Source of the DNA: Thermomucor indicae-seudaticae
Taxonomy: Eukaryota; Mucoromycota; Mucoromycetes; Mucorales; Lichtheimiaceae
Assembly: GCA_000787465.1 (NCBI GenBank)
Contig: JSYX01000088.1
Coordinates: 1 to 64,000 of the forward strand
Reading direction: 5' to 3'
Length of the DNA stretch: 64,000 nt
Every line of letters begins with the position of its first letter. Positions within the stretch are counted from its first letter, which is position 1. The notes beneath the pieces are model-generated. The model ran no database searches. It saw only the letters and a list, made by a program, of their open reading frames with translations, and was not told the origin of the DNA. Both the position numbers and the translations under genes were made by a program. Shown one piece after another: positions 1 to 13,241 of the stretch.

Positions 1-69
1 TTCCTTTATTGTTTCTAGGGTGCATCGGTTTCCGACACAAAAAGCCGTCCTCCGCAAAGTCACAGCCGC

Positions 70-193
70 AAACCAGAGCAGAACCAAAGCAGAACCATAG
101 CAGGCTTTCCGAAAACCAGAGCAGAACCAGATCAGGTTCTCCCAAAACCAGAGCAGAGCAGATCCGGCTTTGGCTCTGCTCTGCTCTGGTTTT
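70..193. repeat. CAGAGCAG direct repeats ending in a long hairpin
   Basis: The word accagagcagaacc and close variants recur several times from 70 to 150. The block ends in a perfect inverted repeat: an 18-nt arm at 144-161 pairs with 176-193 around a 14-nt spacer. This could be the end of a miniature inverted-repeat element or a dispersed simple repeat. No flanking target-site duplication was identified. Confidence 0.7.
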
Positions 194-844
194 TCAGAAC
201 CCCAGGAAGGTTTGATTTCCCCTGAACGACTGTAAACGTGAATCCTCAATGGCTATGTTCTCGCCGACTGGCTGAGGCGGCGATGACGGTTTGGTGCCAT
301 CGAGCGCAGGGAAACGTTAGCATAGGAACAATAAGGATCTTCAGAACAGCAACAATGTCCATGCGGACCCACATCAGACGCATATTCCATCGGTGACTTT
401 GATTACTATGGTGATGACATCTTTTGTGGAGGTCGATAAAACGCATCAATGGTGCTGAAAACCCGACCATCTATGGATATAAAAGATGTAGGTTTGAAGA
501 GAGTTAGGTTAATATAATGCCAGTAGTCACTGCGATCTGTATCCAGTCATTGCATGTATGAATCGAATAATTGATGAATACAAATACATTTCACCATAGA
601 ATTTGAGGAAGTTCCTATAAAGGTTTGCACGAACTTCGTCCATCGTGTTCAAATCTCCTTGAGCAACGTCTTTACCCTGATATAGTGGGCGCTCGATTCA
701 CGAATCACCCTTTGAGCATCGAAACAGTCATTCCTAAATCGAACTATTCTTAAAGCGATCATTCTTAAAACTAAACCACTTTCCTCATCTTCGTTTCACG
801 CTGAATACATTAAATGAGCACTCAAAACTCGGACTATCTATTGT
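194..844. other. Intergenic region, no gene seen
   Basis: Only short overlapping ORFs on both strands are present. None has a family motif or splice-consistent extension. The right end is the 3' flank of the G-patch gene. Confidence 0.5.
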
Positions 845-2024
<1,180 letters not shown>

Positions 2025-3111
2025 CTATTCACATGGACACGGCATATCGACAGAAAGGTGCACGCCGATTGTTATGGAGTAAGGAACGGCAGAGCAAAGG
2101 AAGAAAAGAAAACAGTAGCATCCAGCTCATCACAGTCTTTCATGATCCCACATCAATTCCACGTTGCAGAAGCCAGACTCTTTGTGCAATAAAGACAATT
2201 GGAGTACACAATCGGATCGCTTCTCTCTGCAAACGTGAACTGACATGGGTTTTATCATGGTCAGAATGGCTTACCTTTCCCAAGGGAGAAGCCATTATAT
2301 TTAAGTGTGTTTCTTACAAAAAGTCTGTCTCGCCCTTCGCCTTAAAGTCAGAAAATTTGCCTTTCCCACATACGTAGTGCCAACCAATAAAGCACTGCCC
2401 CATCAATGTACAATACTTTTTTAATAGCTCCTGGGCACACCTAGTACACTGTTGCATCCCCGTTATGTCTAGTCAATCTACGGTTCTGACAAAGCTGCTA
2501 AACACTATGAGTAAAGTCAAGTATATAACTGCACATGGTATCCTTGCGGGATAAAGTCCTTGTTACCGCAAGTCTTGGGTGATGGCCAACTTTGCGTTCG
2601 CAGGTATTGTTGCAGCGTACCGTATATATAGTTGGGTTTTGCGCTAATCTACATACATTTAGCACCAACTACAAAGCTAAATTTGTCTATGAGAAGCACG
2701 AAAAGTATCGCGGTTAATGAGTACATGACTTACGATGATTGACAGATATTTAATATTGAAACGACAACATTTTTCAATAAGTGTATTCATCGGTGCCTAG
2801 AAGGTGTCATAACAGCGGATGGTTTCTCGCACCTCAGTGCGTCAGTGTTCAAAAACTGTGGCAACGAGATATCAACTCAGCCATGAACATGTACGACATT
2901 GCCCCGTCCGTCTGGCAAGGTCAAGGACGACCAGCAATGTTTTGCAGGCGCGAAGTTTCACGCCACATTGCCACTATGATTATGGTGTCCTCGCAGCCGA
3001 GTGCTTTGAAGATTTAAATATTCACAATTCTCACGGTAAGTTCTAAATTCGCTTGTTGGGTCTTCCCGTCGGAAGTTGACCACCGTGTGTAGTACTTCTT
3101 TTTTTTCCTAA
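2025..3111. other. Divergent intergenic region with probable first exon of the G-patch gene
   Basis: This stretch separates two divergently transcribed genes. It should contain the short first exon of the G-patch gene and the promoters of both genes. Small ORFs at 2033-2377 and 2781-3046 have no recognisable motifs. A pyrimidine-rich tract lies directly before the reductase ATG at 3112. Confidence 0.4.
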
Positions 3112-4222
3112 ATGAGTTTTCGTCAACGTACTGCTTTGATTACGGGTGCCACGAGAGGCATTGGCTGTGCGATTGCCGATGCATTTGCGAGGGAGGGCGC
3201 GAAGACCATCCTAATGGGTCGGAATCCCGAACGCGTAAAAACGGTTGAATCACGATTTCTGGAAAAGTATGGCGAAGAACACCGAGGCGTGGTCCTGGAC
3301 GTTTCGGATAAAGACCAAGTTAACCTCATCGTGAAGGTATAATGATGAAAGTCACCGGGTCTTAACAGTCAAGCTCATTTTCTGCGGTAAAAAAGGATAT
3401 CTTGAAGGAGCATCAAATAGACTACCTGATCAACGCCGCAGGCATGCACATAGTACATCATTCTTAACCCATTAAATCTGTCGGTAACTGTTTGGAACGA
3501 CAGGTATTAGTCGTGATGGATTACTGCTGCAAATGAAGGACGAAGACCTGCAAGATACCATGAATACCAACTTATTGGGTACAATGCGTCTGACTCAGTT
3601 GGTAGCCAAATCCATGATACGGAAACGGAAAGGTAAAAGTCGGTCTTACTGTCTTCCCTTCTTCACTGGATCAACGAATAACAAATGCATAAAGGTGGCT
3701 GTATCATCAATATATCAAGTGTCGTAGGTATATTTGGCAATGCTGGTCAAAGCGTATATAGTGCATCCAAAGCGGGTGTCATAGGTGAGAAGCCCGAGTC
3801 CACTGCGAAATCAAAAACGTGTAACTTATTTCTTGATGCGAACAGGGTTTAGCAAGTCCTTGGCCAAAGAGCTTGGTCCGGCAGGAATCAGAGTCAACGT
3901 TCTTGCTCCCGGATTCATTGAAACAGACATGACTGCAGGTAAAGAAACAGAAAGTGCAGAAAAATTGACGAAATCTTCCAACATGCCTTGAACCATTAGA
4001 CATATTGAATTCGAGTGCCAGAAAGGAAGCTTTATTAAAGTGTATATCACTTCGTGCATTTGGGCGTCCGGAAGATGTCGCAGAAGCCGCTGTCTTTTTA
4101 GCCAAATCACGATACATGCATGGTCAGGTTAGTCGCAAATGAAGCTAATATCATAGCAGTGCAACTTTCCTCTAACACAAACCGAGTAGGTATTAACCAT
4201 AGATGGAGGTCTTTCCTTATGA
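3112..4222 (+). CDS. 3-oxoacyl-[ACP] reductase / CBR4-type short-chain dehydrogenase
   Basis: NAD(P)H-dependent reductase of the FabG family. In fungi and animals such single-domain proteins serve mitochondrial type II fatty-acid synthesis or reduce quinones. Seven exons (3112-3336, 3396-3441, 3504-3632, 3695-3784, 3846-3938, 4000-4127, 4190-4222) give 247 aa, the usual FabG length. Visible features are the Rossmann motif GATRGIG near the N-terminus, NAAG, the Ser142-Tyr155-Lys159 catalytic set in [19 protein letters not shown], the [13 protein letters not shown] segment and the C-terminal VLTIDGG. Intron 2 (3442-3503) starts with GC instead of GT; the only nearby GT alternative runs into a stop. 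The substrate cannot be decided from sequence. No long targeting peptide is visible, so mitochondrial location is inference. Confidence 0.9.
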
Positions 4223-4868
4223 CACTGGTTACTATCCCATTTCACTACGGGAATCTGCCATTCTTCGACCCGCCTATTGTGCTGCCATCTGCATCCGTTT
4301 TCAGTAACTTTTAGGCGAGCCAATAATACGGACCGTTGTATGGGTCACTAAATCATCAATCAGACCTTTGGTAAGGGGTATTCCAGATACTCCAGAGAAG
4401 GTAGATATGTCCGTCAGTGTCAATGTTGTCAGTACTATTGTTAAGAAGACCTCATGTCTGCAGAATTTTTTCGGAGCATTTTGATACAGCATTCATTGTG
4501 TCTCGAGACTTTTATCAAGTGTTTGCAATTAAACGCCGAATGCAGTATCGTCCATTGCCTATGTACTCTTGTCGGCAGCGTGAAGACAACATCATGCACG
4601 GAAAGCTAACCGTAAGAAGTAATGTGGCCCCTTCTGTTGGCCATAGCTTATTCGACGGGCCGGCATTCGGGCAAAAAAATAAGGTTTTTGAATGACGGCG
4701 CTGTCTCAAATTCTACCAGCTTGTCTCCGCTGTGCTTGAGAAGCATCTTTAATCGTTCTCTCTTACCTGCGCAACACCCCACAACTGAGCGAAGCAGTGA
4801 AAAGCAAAGAGCGGTTACCAGTATCTTTACTGCTCCCCAATCGCTAGACTTATATTCGAATAGCCTGT
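4223..4868. other. Intergenic: 3' flank of the reductase and promoter side of DRS2
   Basis: No coding signal was recognised. Overlapping short ORFs on both strands lack motifs. The DRS2 start follows at 4869. Confidence 0.5.
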
Positions 4869-7800
4869 ATGGCCGCACCTAATCAGAGTAATCTCTTTGG
4901 TGATCCCGATTCCGAGTCTCTTCGGGATGGTAGACAGCACCCTATAGCATTCGGCGGCGAAGATGCAACGCTCAACCCTTTTGCCTTTCCAACACCTACG
5001 GAAAACACACAGCATATCCCTCGTCAGACAGATGCTTACAGCTCTCCATCACAACAACAACAACAACCACCATCGGAGTATGTTAACGATCTCATTGATT
5101 TGCAGCAGAGCCACAGCCCGACGACCTCCTCCAATCCTGCCCATCACGACGTTCTGACAGGAACAGCTTCTTATCCTCCTCCGTTACACCAGGTAACTTC
5201 AACCTCTGTGTCCCAGCAAACCGTCATTGGACGGCAACCTCCGCCACTCTCGGCAAACACCTCGACTTACGCGCCCCATGCACCCTTAAAACGAGTAGAA
5301 ACTTTTCAGACTGATGCTGGTACAGCCTCTTTTTTGGCAGACGAGTTCGTCGCGAATGCGAAGCTAATTAGCTTTATTCACTATAGCGTCTCTGTATGAT
5401 GAGCCGGCCACAGGCTACGAGGACGAAGACGATCTGCGGCTTCTGTCACACCAAGGTCCCATTGCGGGAGCTGGTCGCAACAACCAGTCCGTTTCGTCGG
5501 CAGACACTGGCGGCGGTATCCCTTTACGGTCGTCTTTTGGTGGTGCTGGCGCTGGCGCTGTGTCGTCGGGTGCTCGCTCGGCTCGACCGCGGAAACGATC
5601 CAAAAGGAGTTTGCTCGATAAGGCGAAGGAAATCGTCAACAGCTTACTCGGTCGTCCAGGCACAGCATCTGGTACAGCGGGCGAAGGCGGAGAACGTATC
5701 ATCTATGTCAACAATCCGGAATTGAACGAGGAACAGCGGTTCTTGCACAACCGGATCTTTACAGCCAAATACACGGTCATCACGTTCCTGCCAAGATTTC
5801 TTTACGAAGAGTTTTCAAAATATGCCAATCTTTTCTTCTTGTTCATTTCAGGTATTCAGGTAAGAAGGAAATGAGGGATTGCTTGGTATGTGAAAGGCTT
5901 ACACTGAGCTAAACTTGTTATCTGACCTAGCAAATTCCGGATATTTCACCCACATCTCGGTGGACAACGTTAGTCCCCTTATGTATTGTCTTGTTCATTA
6001 CAGCAATCAAAGAAATCGCTGAGGATTGGGTAACGTTGAGGGCTATGCTTGGTGCTGAGGGGACGGGTGCTCAATGTATTGCATTTGCTTGCAGGGTGTG
6101 CACCGATCCGATGCAGAGCTGAACGCTAGGAAATGTAAGGTCTTGGTTGGAACCCAGTTTGTCGAGCAGGCTTGGCGTGATGTGAAAGTGGGGGATGTAC
6201 TACGTATCGAAAGTGGGGAAAACTTTCCCGCCGACCTCGTGCTTATTAGTAGCTCAGAACCAGAAGGTCTTTGCTACGTGGAAACCAGCAATCTGGATGG
6301 GTATGGCACAAAGATGGCAAATCGACATGATAGCTGCTGTACTTATTGCTACTCGATTAGTGAAGTGAACTTGAAAATCAAGCAAGCTTTACCGCAGACA
6401 GCCAAGATTTTGGATCCTGTTCAGATGAGCTCGATTCAGGGTGTTATCAAATGCGAGCAGCCCAACAATCGATTATATAATTATGACGGTGTTCTCTCCA
6501 TATCCTCCATGGACGAGGTGGGAAAAACTCGTGATTATGCGCTTGATCCCTCACAGCTGCTCTTGCGTGGTGCTCAGCTCAGAAACACGTCTTGGGTCTA
6601 TGGTATAGTTGTATTTACGGGGCATGAAACCAAGTTAATGTTGAACTCGAGGTAAGATGGGTGTTACGCGATAAAGATCGTCAAGCGTTTCTGATTGTAT
6701 TGCTCTATAGCAAAAAACCCTCCAAAATGTCTAACGTAACTCATATCACGAACCGTAATATTCTTTACCTATTCGCCATTCTTGTTATTATGAGCATTGC
6801 GTGCTCGTGCGGTGGCCTTGGTTTTGCGGTACGCAAGGACGGATTGATTCAAACGAGCGGTTGACTTACCAGATTCATTTTTAGCTTACCAAGGGTGACG
6901 AGATATCTTATGTCGCTCTGGCACAGCAAAGTCGTGCAGCAGAATTTGGCTACGACATTTTGACTTTCCTTATTCTTTTCAACAGCTTCATCCCTATCAG
7001 GTTTGTGCTTTGCAAGGCTTTTTTATGCAGTCATAGACTAAGAGCAGAATAACTGGGTTAGTTTAATGGTGACAATGGAAATTGTTAAATACGTGCAATC
7101 ACTGTTGATTGAAGCTGATCTCGACATGTATTATGAGAAAACGGATACCCCCGCTGTCGCGCGCAGTAGCAGCTTGATTGAGGAGCTAGGACAGGTATAC
7201 GATAGATGGGGTGGTATATATCGCAGACGTAGTTACTGAGCAATACAATGCTAGGTCAAATTTGTCTTTTCGGACAAGACGGGAACCCTTACCTGCAACG
7301 AAATGCAATTCCGTCAGTGTTCTATTGCGGGTTTGTCATATGCAGACAAAGTGGATTCCGATAAGCAAGCAAGAGATGGGTGTGACGATCCTACTCTCCA
7401 ATATACATTTAATCAACTGCAGGAGCATCTGAAGACTCATCCAACAGCCAACGTAATCAATGAATTCTTGATATTGCTTGCTTGCTGTCACACGGTCATT
7501 CCCGAAGCGGTGGAAGGAAGTGATCAGATCATTTATCAAGCATCATCTCCAGACGAAGGTGCTCTCGTAAAAGGAGCAAGTCAGTTGGGATATCGGTTTC
7601 ATGTAAGTAAAGCGGTTTTACTGCAAGTTCACATCGTCTAACCTGTAACCAACCGTAGACTCGTCGACCGAATTCTATCACATGTAATGTGCGTGGGCAT
7701 GATATGGAGTTTCAGGTGCTCAATGTCTGTGAATTCAACTCTACGCGTAAACGAATGTCGGCTGTTATCCGCGGTCCTGACGGCAAGATCAAGCTGTACT

Positions 7801-9888
7801 GCAAAGGCGCTGATACCGTTATATTGGAAAGACTGGCTGAGAACAATCCGTTTGTAGAGCCGACTTTGATTCATCTTGAGGTGCGTGATTCTTATGCTGA
7901 AAGTGCTGCAATACGGCAGATGCTGATACGGAAACAGGAATTTGCATCGGAGGGTCTGCGAACTCTCTGTATCGCAATGAGAGAAATACCTGAAGAAGAA
8001 TATGCTCGCTGGTCGCAAATCTATGACAAGGCCGCTACCACTCTTGTCAACAGAGCAGAGGAACTGGATAAGGCAGCGGAAATGATCGAGCAGAACTTGT
8101 TTCTCTTGGGAGCTACAGCTATTGAGGATAAACTTCAAGATGGTGTACCGGACACTATCTACTCGTTGCAGGAAGCGGGCATCAAAGTTTGGGTGCTCAC
8201 AGGTGATCGACAGGAAACCGCCATCAATATTGGCTATTCTTGCAAGCTTTTAAACGAGGAGATGAGCTTGATTGTTTGCAACGAAGACAACCACTGGGAC
8301 ACAAAGAATTTCTTGGAAAAGAAGCTGAAAGAAATCAACGACGTCTTGAATCGCGGTGACGAACTTGAGGTAACCGACCTCTGTTGTTCTTAGGCAGATC
8401 CTGTGACTAACGATAGCTCTTATTAGCCTCTCGCGCTCGTCATTGATGGGCGAGCCCTCACTTTTGCCCTCGAAAAAGATGTTGAAAAGATCATGTTTGA
8501 GCTATCGGTCATGTGCAAAGCTGTCATTTGCTGCCGTGTGTCACCGCTCCAAAAGGCACTTGTAGTCAAACTGGTCAAGAAATACGACAAGTCTATATTG
8601 CTCGCGATCGGGGATGGTGCCAACGATGTCTCCATGATTCAAGCTGCTCATGTTGGTATCGGTATCAGCGGTGTGGAAGGTCTGCAGGCTGCACGTAGTG
8701 CCGATTTCGCTATAGCCCAGTTCCGGTTCCTGAAGAAGCTGCTTCTGGTGCATGGCTCTTGGGCTTACCAACGTCTCAGCAAGATGATTTTTTACTACTT
8801 TTACAAGAACATAGCTCTGTACTTGACGCAGTTCTGGGTAAGGACGCGAGTAACCTGTCTGTCGCGAGATGGAGCTAACGACGTTATGGAAGTATGCTTT
8901 CTACAACGGCTTCTCAGGAACAACGTTCTACGAATCATGGACAATGTCGTGCTTCAACGTCATTTTCACATTTTTGCCACCGCTTGTCATTGGTGTCTTT
9001 GACCAATATGTCTCTGCCCGGTTGCTGGACAAATACCCGCAGATGTACATGTTGGGTCAAAACAATGAGTTCTTTAACCAGAAACGGTTCTGGGGATGGT
9101 TCGCCAACGCAATCTATCATTCCCTGGTAAGGTCAAACAAGTTTTTCATTGAATATTGAATATTTGGGCGGCTAATCGTTTTCATAGCTTTTATTCTTCC
9201 TTGGCGTGGCCGCGTTCAGCAATGACGGTGTTTTCAGTAATGGTCTTATTGGTGGACAATGGTGGGCAGGCACTGCTGTATTTACTGCAGTGCTAGGATG
9301 TATCTTGTGGAAAGCAGCGCTTATCACAGAGTAAGTGCAAGTTTCTGCGTGAAGAGAAGAATCTTTTAAGCTCACGATATGGGAAAGCATCTGGACAAAG
9401 TATACTGTCGTTGCCATTGTTGGATCCATGGTTGCCTGGTTCATCTTCTTACCAGTTGTGGCCTATATCGGTCCTTCAATATCAACCGCTGCATTCCCCG
9501 AATACTATGGCATAGTGCCTATGCTTTGGGGGAACGTAAACTTTTGGTTGTTTTTCATTATAATCCCTCTTATTTGCAACCTGAGAGACTTCGTCTGGAA
9601 ATAGTAAGTCGATATTCCGTTTGGGATCAATCAAGAGGAAACCCTAAATCCGGGTATAGTCTCAAGCGCATGTATCGGCCTCTACCATATCACTTCGTAC
9701 AAGAGATTCAAAAGTTTAACCTTCCTGATTACCGCCCGCGGATGGATCGCTTCCGGCAAGCTGTGAACAAAGTTCGAAGGATACAGCGCTTAAAGCGGAA
9801 TCGCGGTTATGCTTTCTCGCAGAACGATAGCGACCAAAACAAGATCATCCGTGCATACGATACAACCATGCAGAAACCACGGGGCTAA
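4869..9888 (+). CDS. DRS2: P4-ATPase, Drs2-type phosphatidylserine flippase
   Basis: Flips phosphatidylserine to the cytosolic leaflet of late Golgi membranes and drives vesicle formation, working with a CDC50 partner. Sixteen exons (4869-5319, 5387-5859, 5931-6029, 6095-6300, 6361-6651, 6711-6828, 6885-7000, 7062-7194, 7255-7602, 7659-7880, 7938-8369, 8427-8837, 8893-9126, 9188-9330, 9388-9603, 9660-9888) give 1,373 aa; yeast Drs2 is of similar size. The phosphorylated Asp636 lies in [20 protein letters not shown] is the hinge motif and DGEVNLK the dephosphorylation loop (family DGET). Membrane segment 1 ends in Gln308-Gln309, the pair typical of PS-transporting Drs2 rather than Dnf enzymes. 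The tail carries [12 protein letters not shown], matching the autoregulatory RMKKQRGFAFSQ element of Drs2. The N-terminus is low-complexity, Pro/Gln/Ser-rich. Introns 6301-6360 and 7881-7937 are stop-free and divisible by three. Confidence 0.95.
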
Positions 9889-12050
9889 ATCCGTTTTACT
9901 AATAGTAATAGTAGACTTAACCAGTAATGAGAACCTTCTTTCTTGTATTATTTTCTTTTTTCCTTTTTTCCTCGTTATCTTGCCTAGAGGTTACCGTGCT
10001 TTACTTGATTAGCGACCTTGTATTATTGTCAACAAGCAAACAGTGGATTCTGGAACACATCCTTCGTTGTTGATACTCTGGTAGCAAATGCATCTTTAAA
10101 ATGTCTCTAGCATCATCATGGTTCCCTGTTTACGGGTTTTGCTCCGGTAAGAACCACATGTTGCTGCGGTGGACCTTTGTTGTACGATGCTGTACCGGTT
10201 TTCCTCAGGCGCAAGTCTTCTTCCCATATTGTCACTTGGGAGCGTCTCACAAAGGTATATATCTAAGCATAGACATTTCACGATATCCTTTTCTGGTCTT
10301 CTTCTTGCACTAACTTTTCAAGATATTTCACTTACAAGCTGATTTTTATCGTGCAAGCAACGAAACGTATGGCCTATCAATGCCTGGTGCAGGGCATTCG
10401 ACCAACTCATTTTGTGATTCAGAACGGAAGCTGGACTGCAAGCCACGGTAAACGGGACGGGACACTCAACACCATAACAAGGTCTGACAGTCGTTTCCGG
10501 TAGGCAGCTGACGACGAAGAGTATCAAAAATGGCAGACAATACGGTGCAGTTGTTGTGCCCATTTTTCAAAGAATTGGACAAGGAAGGGCCAAACACTTG
10601 GAGCGGGACGGAAGCCATCGAACTGTAATGGTGCAGGCCTTCGGGCACCATACGGATAGTCCGAACACAAATCCAGGCCGAGAAAGGAGATAGCCTAAAG
10701 TGGATGGTGTTCCATATGAACAACGTCTGTGCGGAGACAATAAGCATAGCATATTTTTGCCATACTGTACATGTCTAAAACCTTTAGTGCCTGGTGTCTG
10801 CATAGCGTCTCCAGGTCATCAACGGAGTGCGCTGGCGAAAGAACTGTAATTTTTTACAGTAATCCACGCTTTTCCTATTGATATAGATGAAGACGTAAAG
10901 ATCGAGGTTAATGCTGGCAAGGGAATCCAACAGACATTGATAATGGCAAAGAGCTGCGTACTGCGAGAATATGGGTGATGCGACCCGCTGGAGGAGCCAG
11001 TCAAACTTTGAAAAATAACGTTTAATGCAGTGGTCAAGCTCGTCAATACCACGTCTCTGTCGACGAAAAAAGTGATCATTCGATTTGCTCTTCTCGCGAA
11101 CACAGTTTCATAACAAGCAGGCTTCACCGACACGACTCATGAACTGCATACCTTTGCCACTATCCAGCTTAGTCCGCCCCGATTCTATTATACACTATGG
11201 CGAGGTTGCGTCCTGTAGGATCACACAGTAACCACAGGTTTATCTATCTATCACACAAACTTGTCAGCCTTACGATGAAAAGCTGCTGGGCAGGGTATCT
11301 TTCTACCATGTTTTTGCAATCATTCGTATGGCAATACTGTATTTGAGCGCTGCGTTCCCTGAATACGTAGGGGTGCAATTTGACTATGATGTAGCTTTCG
11401 TTCTTATCCGCCAACGTTACTGTATGTTAGGACCAGACAGGAATCTCTAATTTCCGCCTGTTGTATGATAATCTAAGCGCATCTAAGTCAATCAGTATCT
11501 TGTCCTTTTCATGGAAAAAGCTTTAACTTTCCCGACTGTGCTCCACGGGTTGGATCGTTCCTCGCAGAATTTGGATGGCAGTAGCAAGACCATTCATGCA
11601 TAAGATGAATTTTCACAACAGCAATGATGATAGTAGACACGAACTAATGATGAGAACTTTTGCATCTCTTCTTATATTACTTGTGAGCTCCTTCTTCTTC
11701 CTCTTTATCTCGGTAAGAGGTACGGTTTGTGCACCATGTTTTAACTTGATTTGTGTACCTTGTTCCACATTGTTATTAACAAACATAAGAGATAAGCCTA
11801 ATAAAAGTGTGTACGGCAATAAGATAGGGTAGACCAAGGGTGATAAGGAGAGCTAGGGAAACAAAGTTTCTATCAGTGCACTGCCATCTAACAAGGGTGA
11901 ACTTTTTGGGTATCATTACTTGATCCGGGTTTCGAGATATCGCTGTGTCCCCACATAAGGTCCTCTCTGTTTTTCATTGCAGATATCGTATCTCGCTAAA
12001 TGCTTGTTGCCACATAAGGAAATAAGACAGGGATGATTGGATGTACAAAC
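9889..12050. other. 2.2-kb intergenic region without a recognised gene
   Basis: AT-rich 3' flank of DRS2 is followed by a stretch with overlapping minus-strand ORFs of 70-105 codons (10318-10563, 10466-10747, 10819-11133). None shows a conserved motif or can be joined convincingly. They may be decayed coding sequence, but I cannot name a parent family. The ten-base word ccacataagg occurs at 11951-11960. Confidence 0.4.
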
Positions 12051-12062
12051 ATATATATAAAG
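12051..12062 (+). promoter_or_regulatory. TATA box of protoglobin gene 1
   Basis: The sequence atatatataaag lies about 90 bp before the ATG at 12153. A second copy of ccacataagg sits just upstream at 12010-12019, 59 bp after the first. Confidence 0.6.
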
Positions 12063-12152
12063 GTTTCTCTTTTTTGCATTGAAGCAAAGCAGTTTGGATT
12101 TTGGCTTACGATACTTTTACTTTTCCACATTAATTGACTTGATTGGCTATCC

Positions 12153-12945
12153 ATGGAGCACATCGAACGCGAGAAACTGTATGAAGACGGTGAATACCGC
12201 TTTAGTTATGTCAGCAAGTTCATGGAATTCGGTATGTCAGTCTAGTAGACCAATAAACAGCGAGTTCTTGTTTGACTTATTTGAGTCGCTTCCGGGATGC
12301 ATAGGTGAAGACGATATCAAAGCGATTGCCACTGTAGTCGACAAAGTGCGACCTCTTATACCTGCCGTGGTGGACGCAGTCTACGTCAAACTATTCAAGT
12401 TTGATATCACCAAAGAACACTTTGTGCCAAAGAACGAAGGTTTTGAAGGTGCGGCGCCCAAGTCTGTGGATGATCTGACTTTGGAGCATGACCAGATCAA
12501 GTTCCGCAAAGACTTTCTGACAAAGTACCTTGAAAAGCTTTTATCTGGACCCTATGATGGTCGGTAAGTCTTCTTGGGAAGGGGGGGGAAGAGACGAGTA
12601 CTAAACTATTAGGATGATGATAATAGATTAATAAAATACCTTGACTGGGTTGCCAGAATCCACACGGACACGCCAGAAAAGCAGAGCCGGATCAACGTGG
12701 ACTATATTCACATCAACGTTTTGCTGGGTTACGTCGAAAACGTTTTGATTGGCGGCATCCTGTCGGCTGATCTCGATCGCGCCACGGAAGAAGCCGCCGC
12801 CTTGGCGGCGTTCAACAAGCTGTTATGGCTTCAGAACGATTTCTTTGCAAAGTATTACATGAACCCCACAACTTCTGCTCCACAATCGCCCAAGAAGGAC
12901 GAGAAATGGAAATTACAGAACCTCTGGAGAAAATCAACGCATTGA
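12153..12945 (+). CDS. Protoglobin-type single-domain haem protein, copy 1
   Basis: Predicted haem-binding globin of the protoglobin / globin-coupled-sensor branch, able in principle to bind O2, CO or NO; the physiological role in fungi is unknown to me. Three exons (12153-12231, 12305-12563, 12627-12945) give 218 aa. The protein opens MEHIEREKLYEDGEYRF and has the B-helix-like segment AVVDAVYVKLFKFDIT. YLDWVARIHTDT contains His125, the expected proximal haem ligand, and is followed by NVDYIHINVLLGYVEN. It shares gene structure (identical exon 1 and 2 lengths, identical phases) and most residues with the next gene, so the two arose by tandem duplication. Its C-terminus ends in a short basic tail (KLQNLWRKSTH) without a membrane segment. 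The start is supported by matching N-termini in both copies. Assignment to the family rests on remembered motif pattern. Confidence 0.8.
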
Positions 12946-13173
12946 ATAAACCCTATACGTTGTCGATCTTGTTTTTATCGTTTGTTTGTTTGTTCTTTCC
13001 ACCAATCACCGGGTGACTTTTGATTCATCGCTGAAGGAAATTCTCGGAACTGTCAATTACGAGATCGACAGTTTCTATCGAATGGCGATGGTTCGATCCA
13101 ATCAAAACCGGAAGACTAGAAAAAAGTTTTTGTTTGTTACCATATACGGACCATATGTGGAACTCCGCCAAGT

Positions 13174-13181
13174 GTTTATAA
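13174..13181 (+). promoter_or_regulatory. TATA-like box of protoglobin gene 2
   Basis: The sequence tttataag lies about 60-70 bp upstream of the ATG at 13242, inside the 296-bp spacer between the two protoglobin genes. The second gene therefore has its own promoter. Confidence 0.5.
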
Positions 13182-13241
13182 GCAGTGTGCAGCCGCAAAA
13201 CTTTTTACGTCGGCATCTTTACCCTCTCTCTTCTGTACACA

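Noticed and set aside
10318..11133. Chain of minus-strand ORFs in the DRS2-protoglobin spacer
   Set aside because: No shared frame, no family motif and no convincing splice joins.
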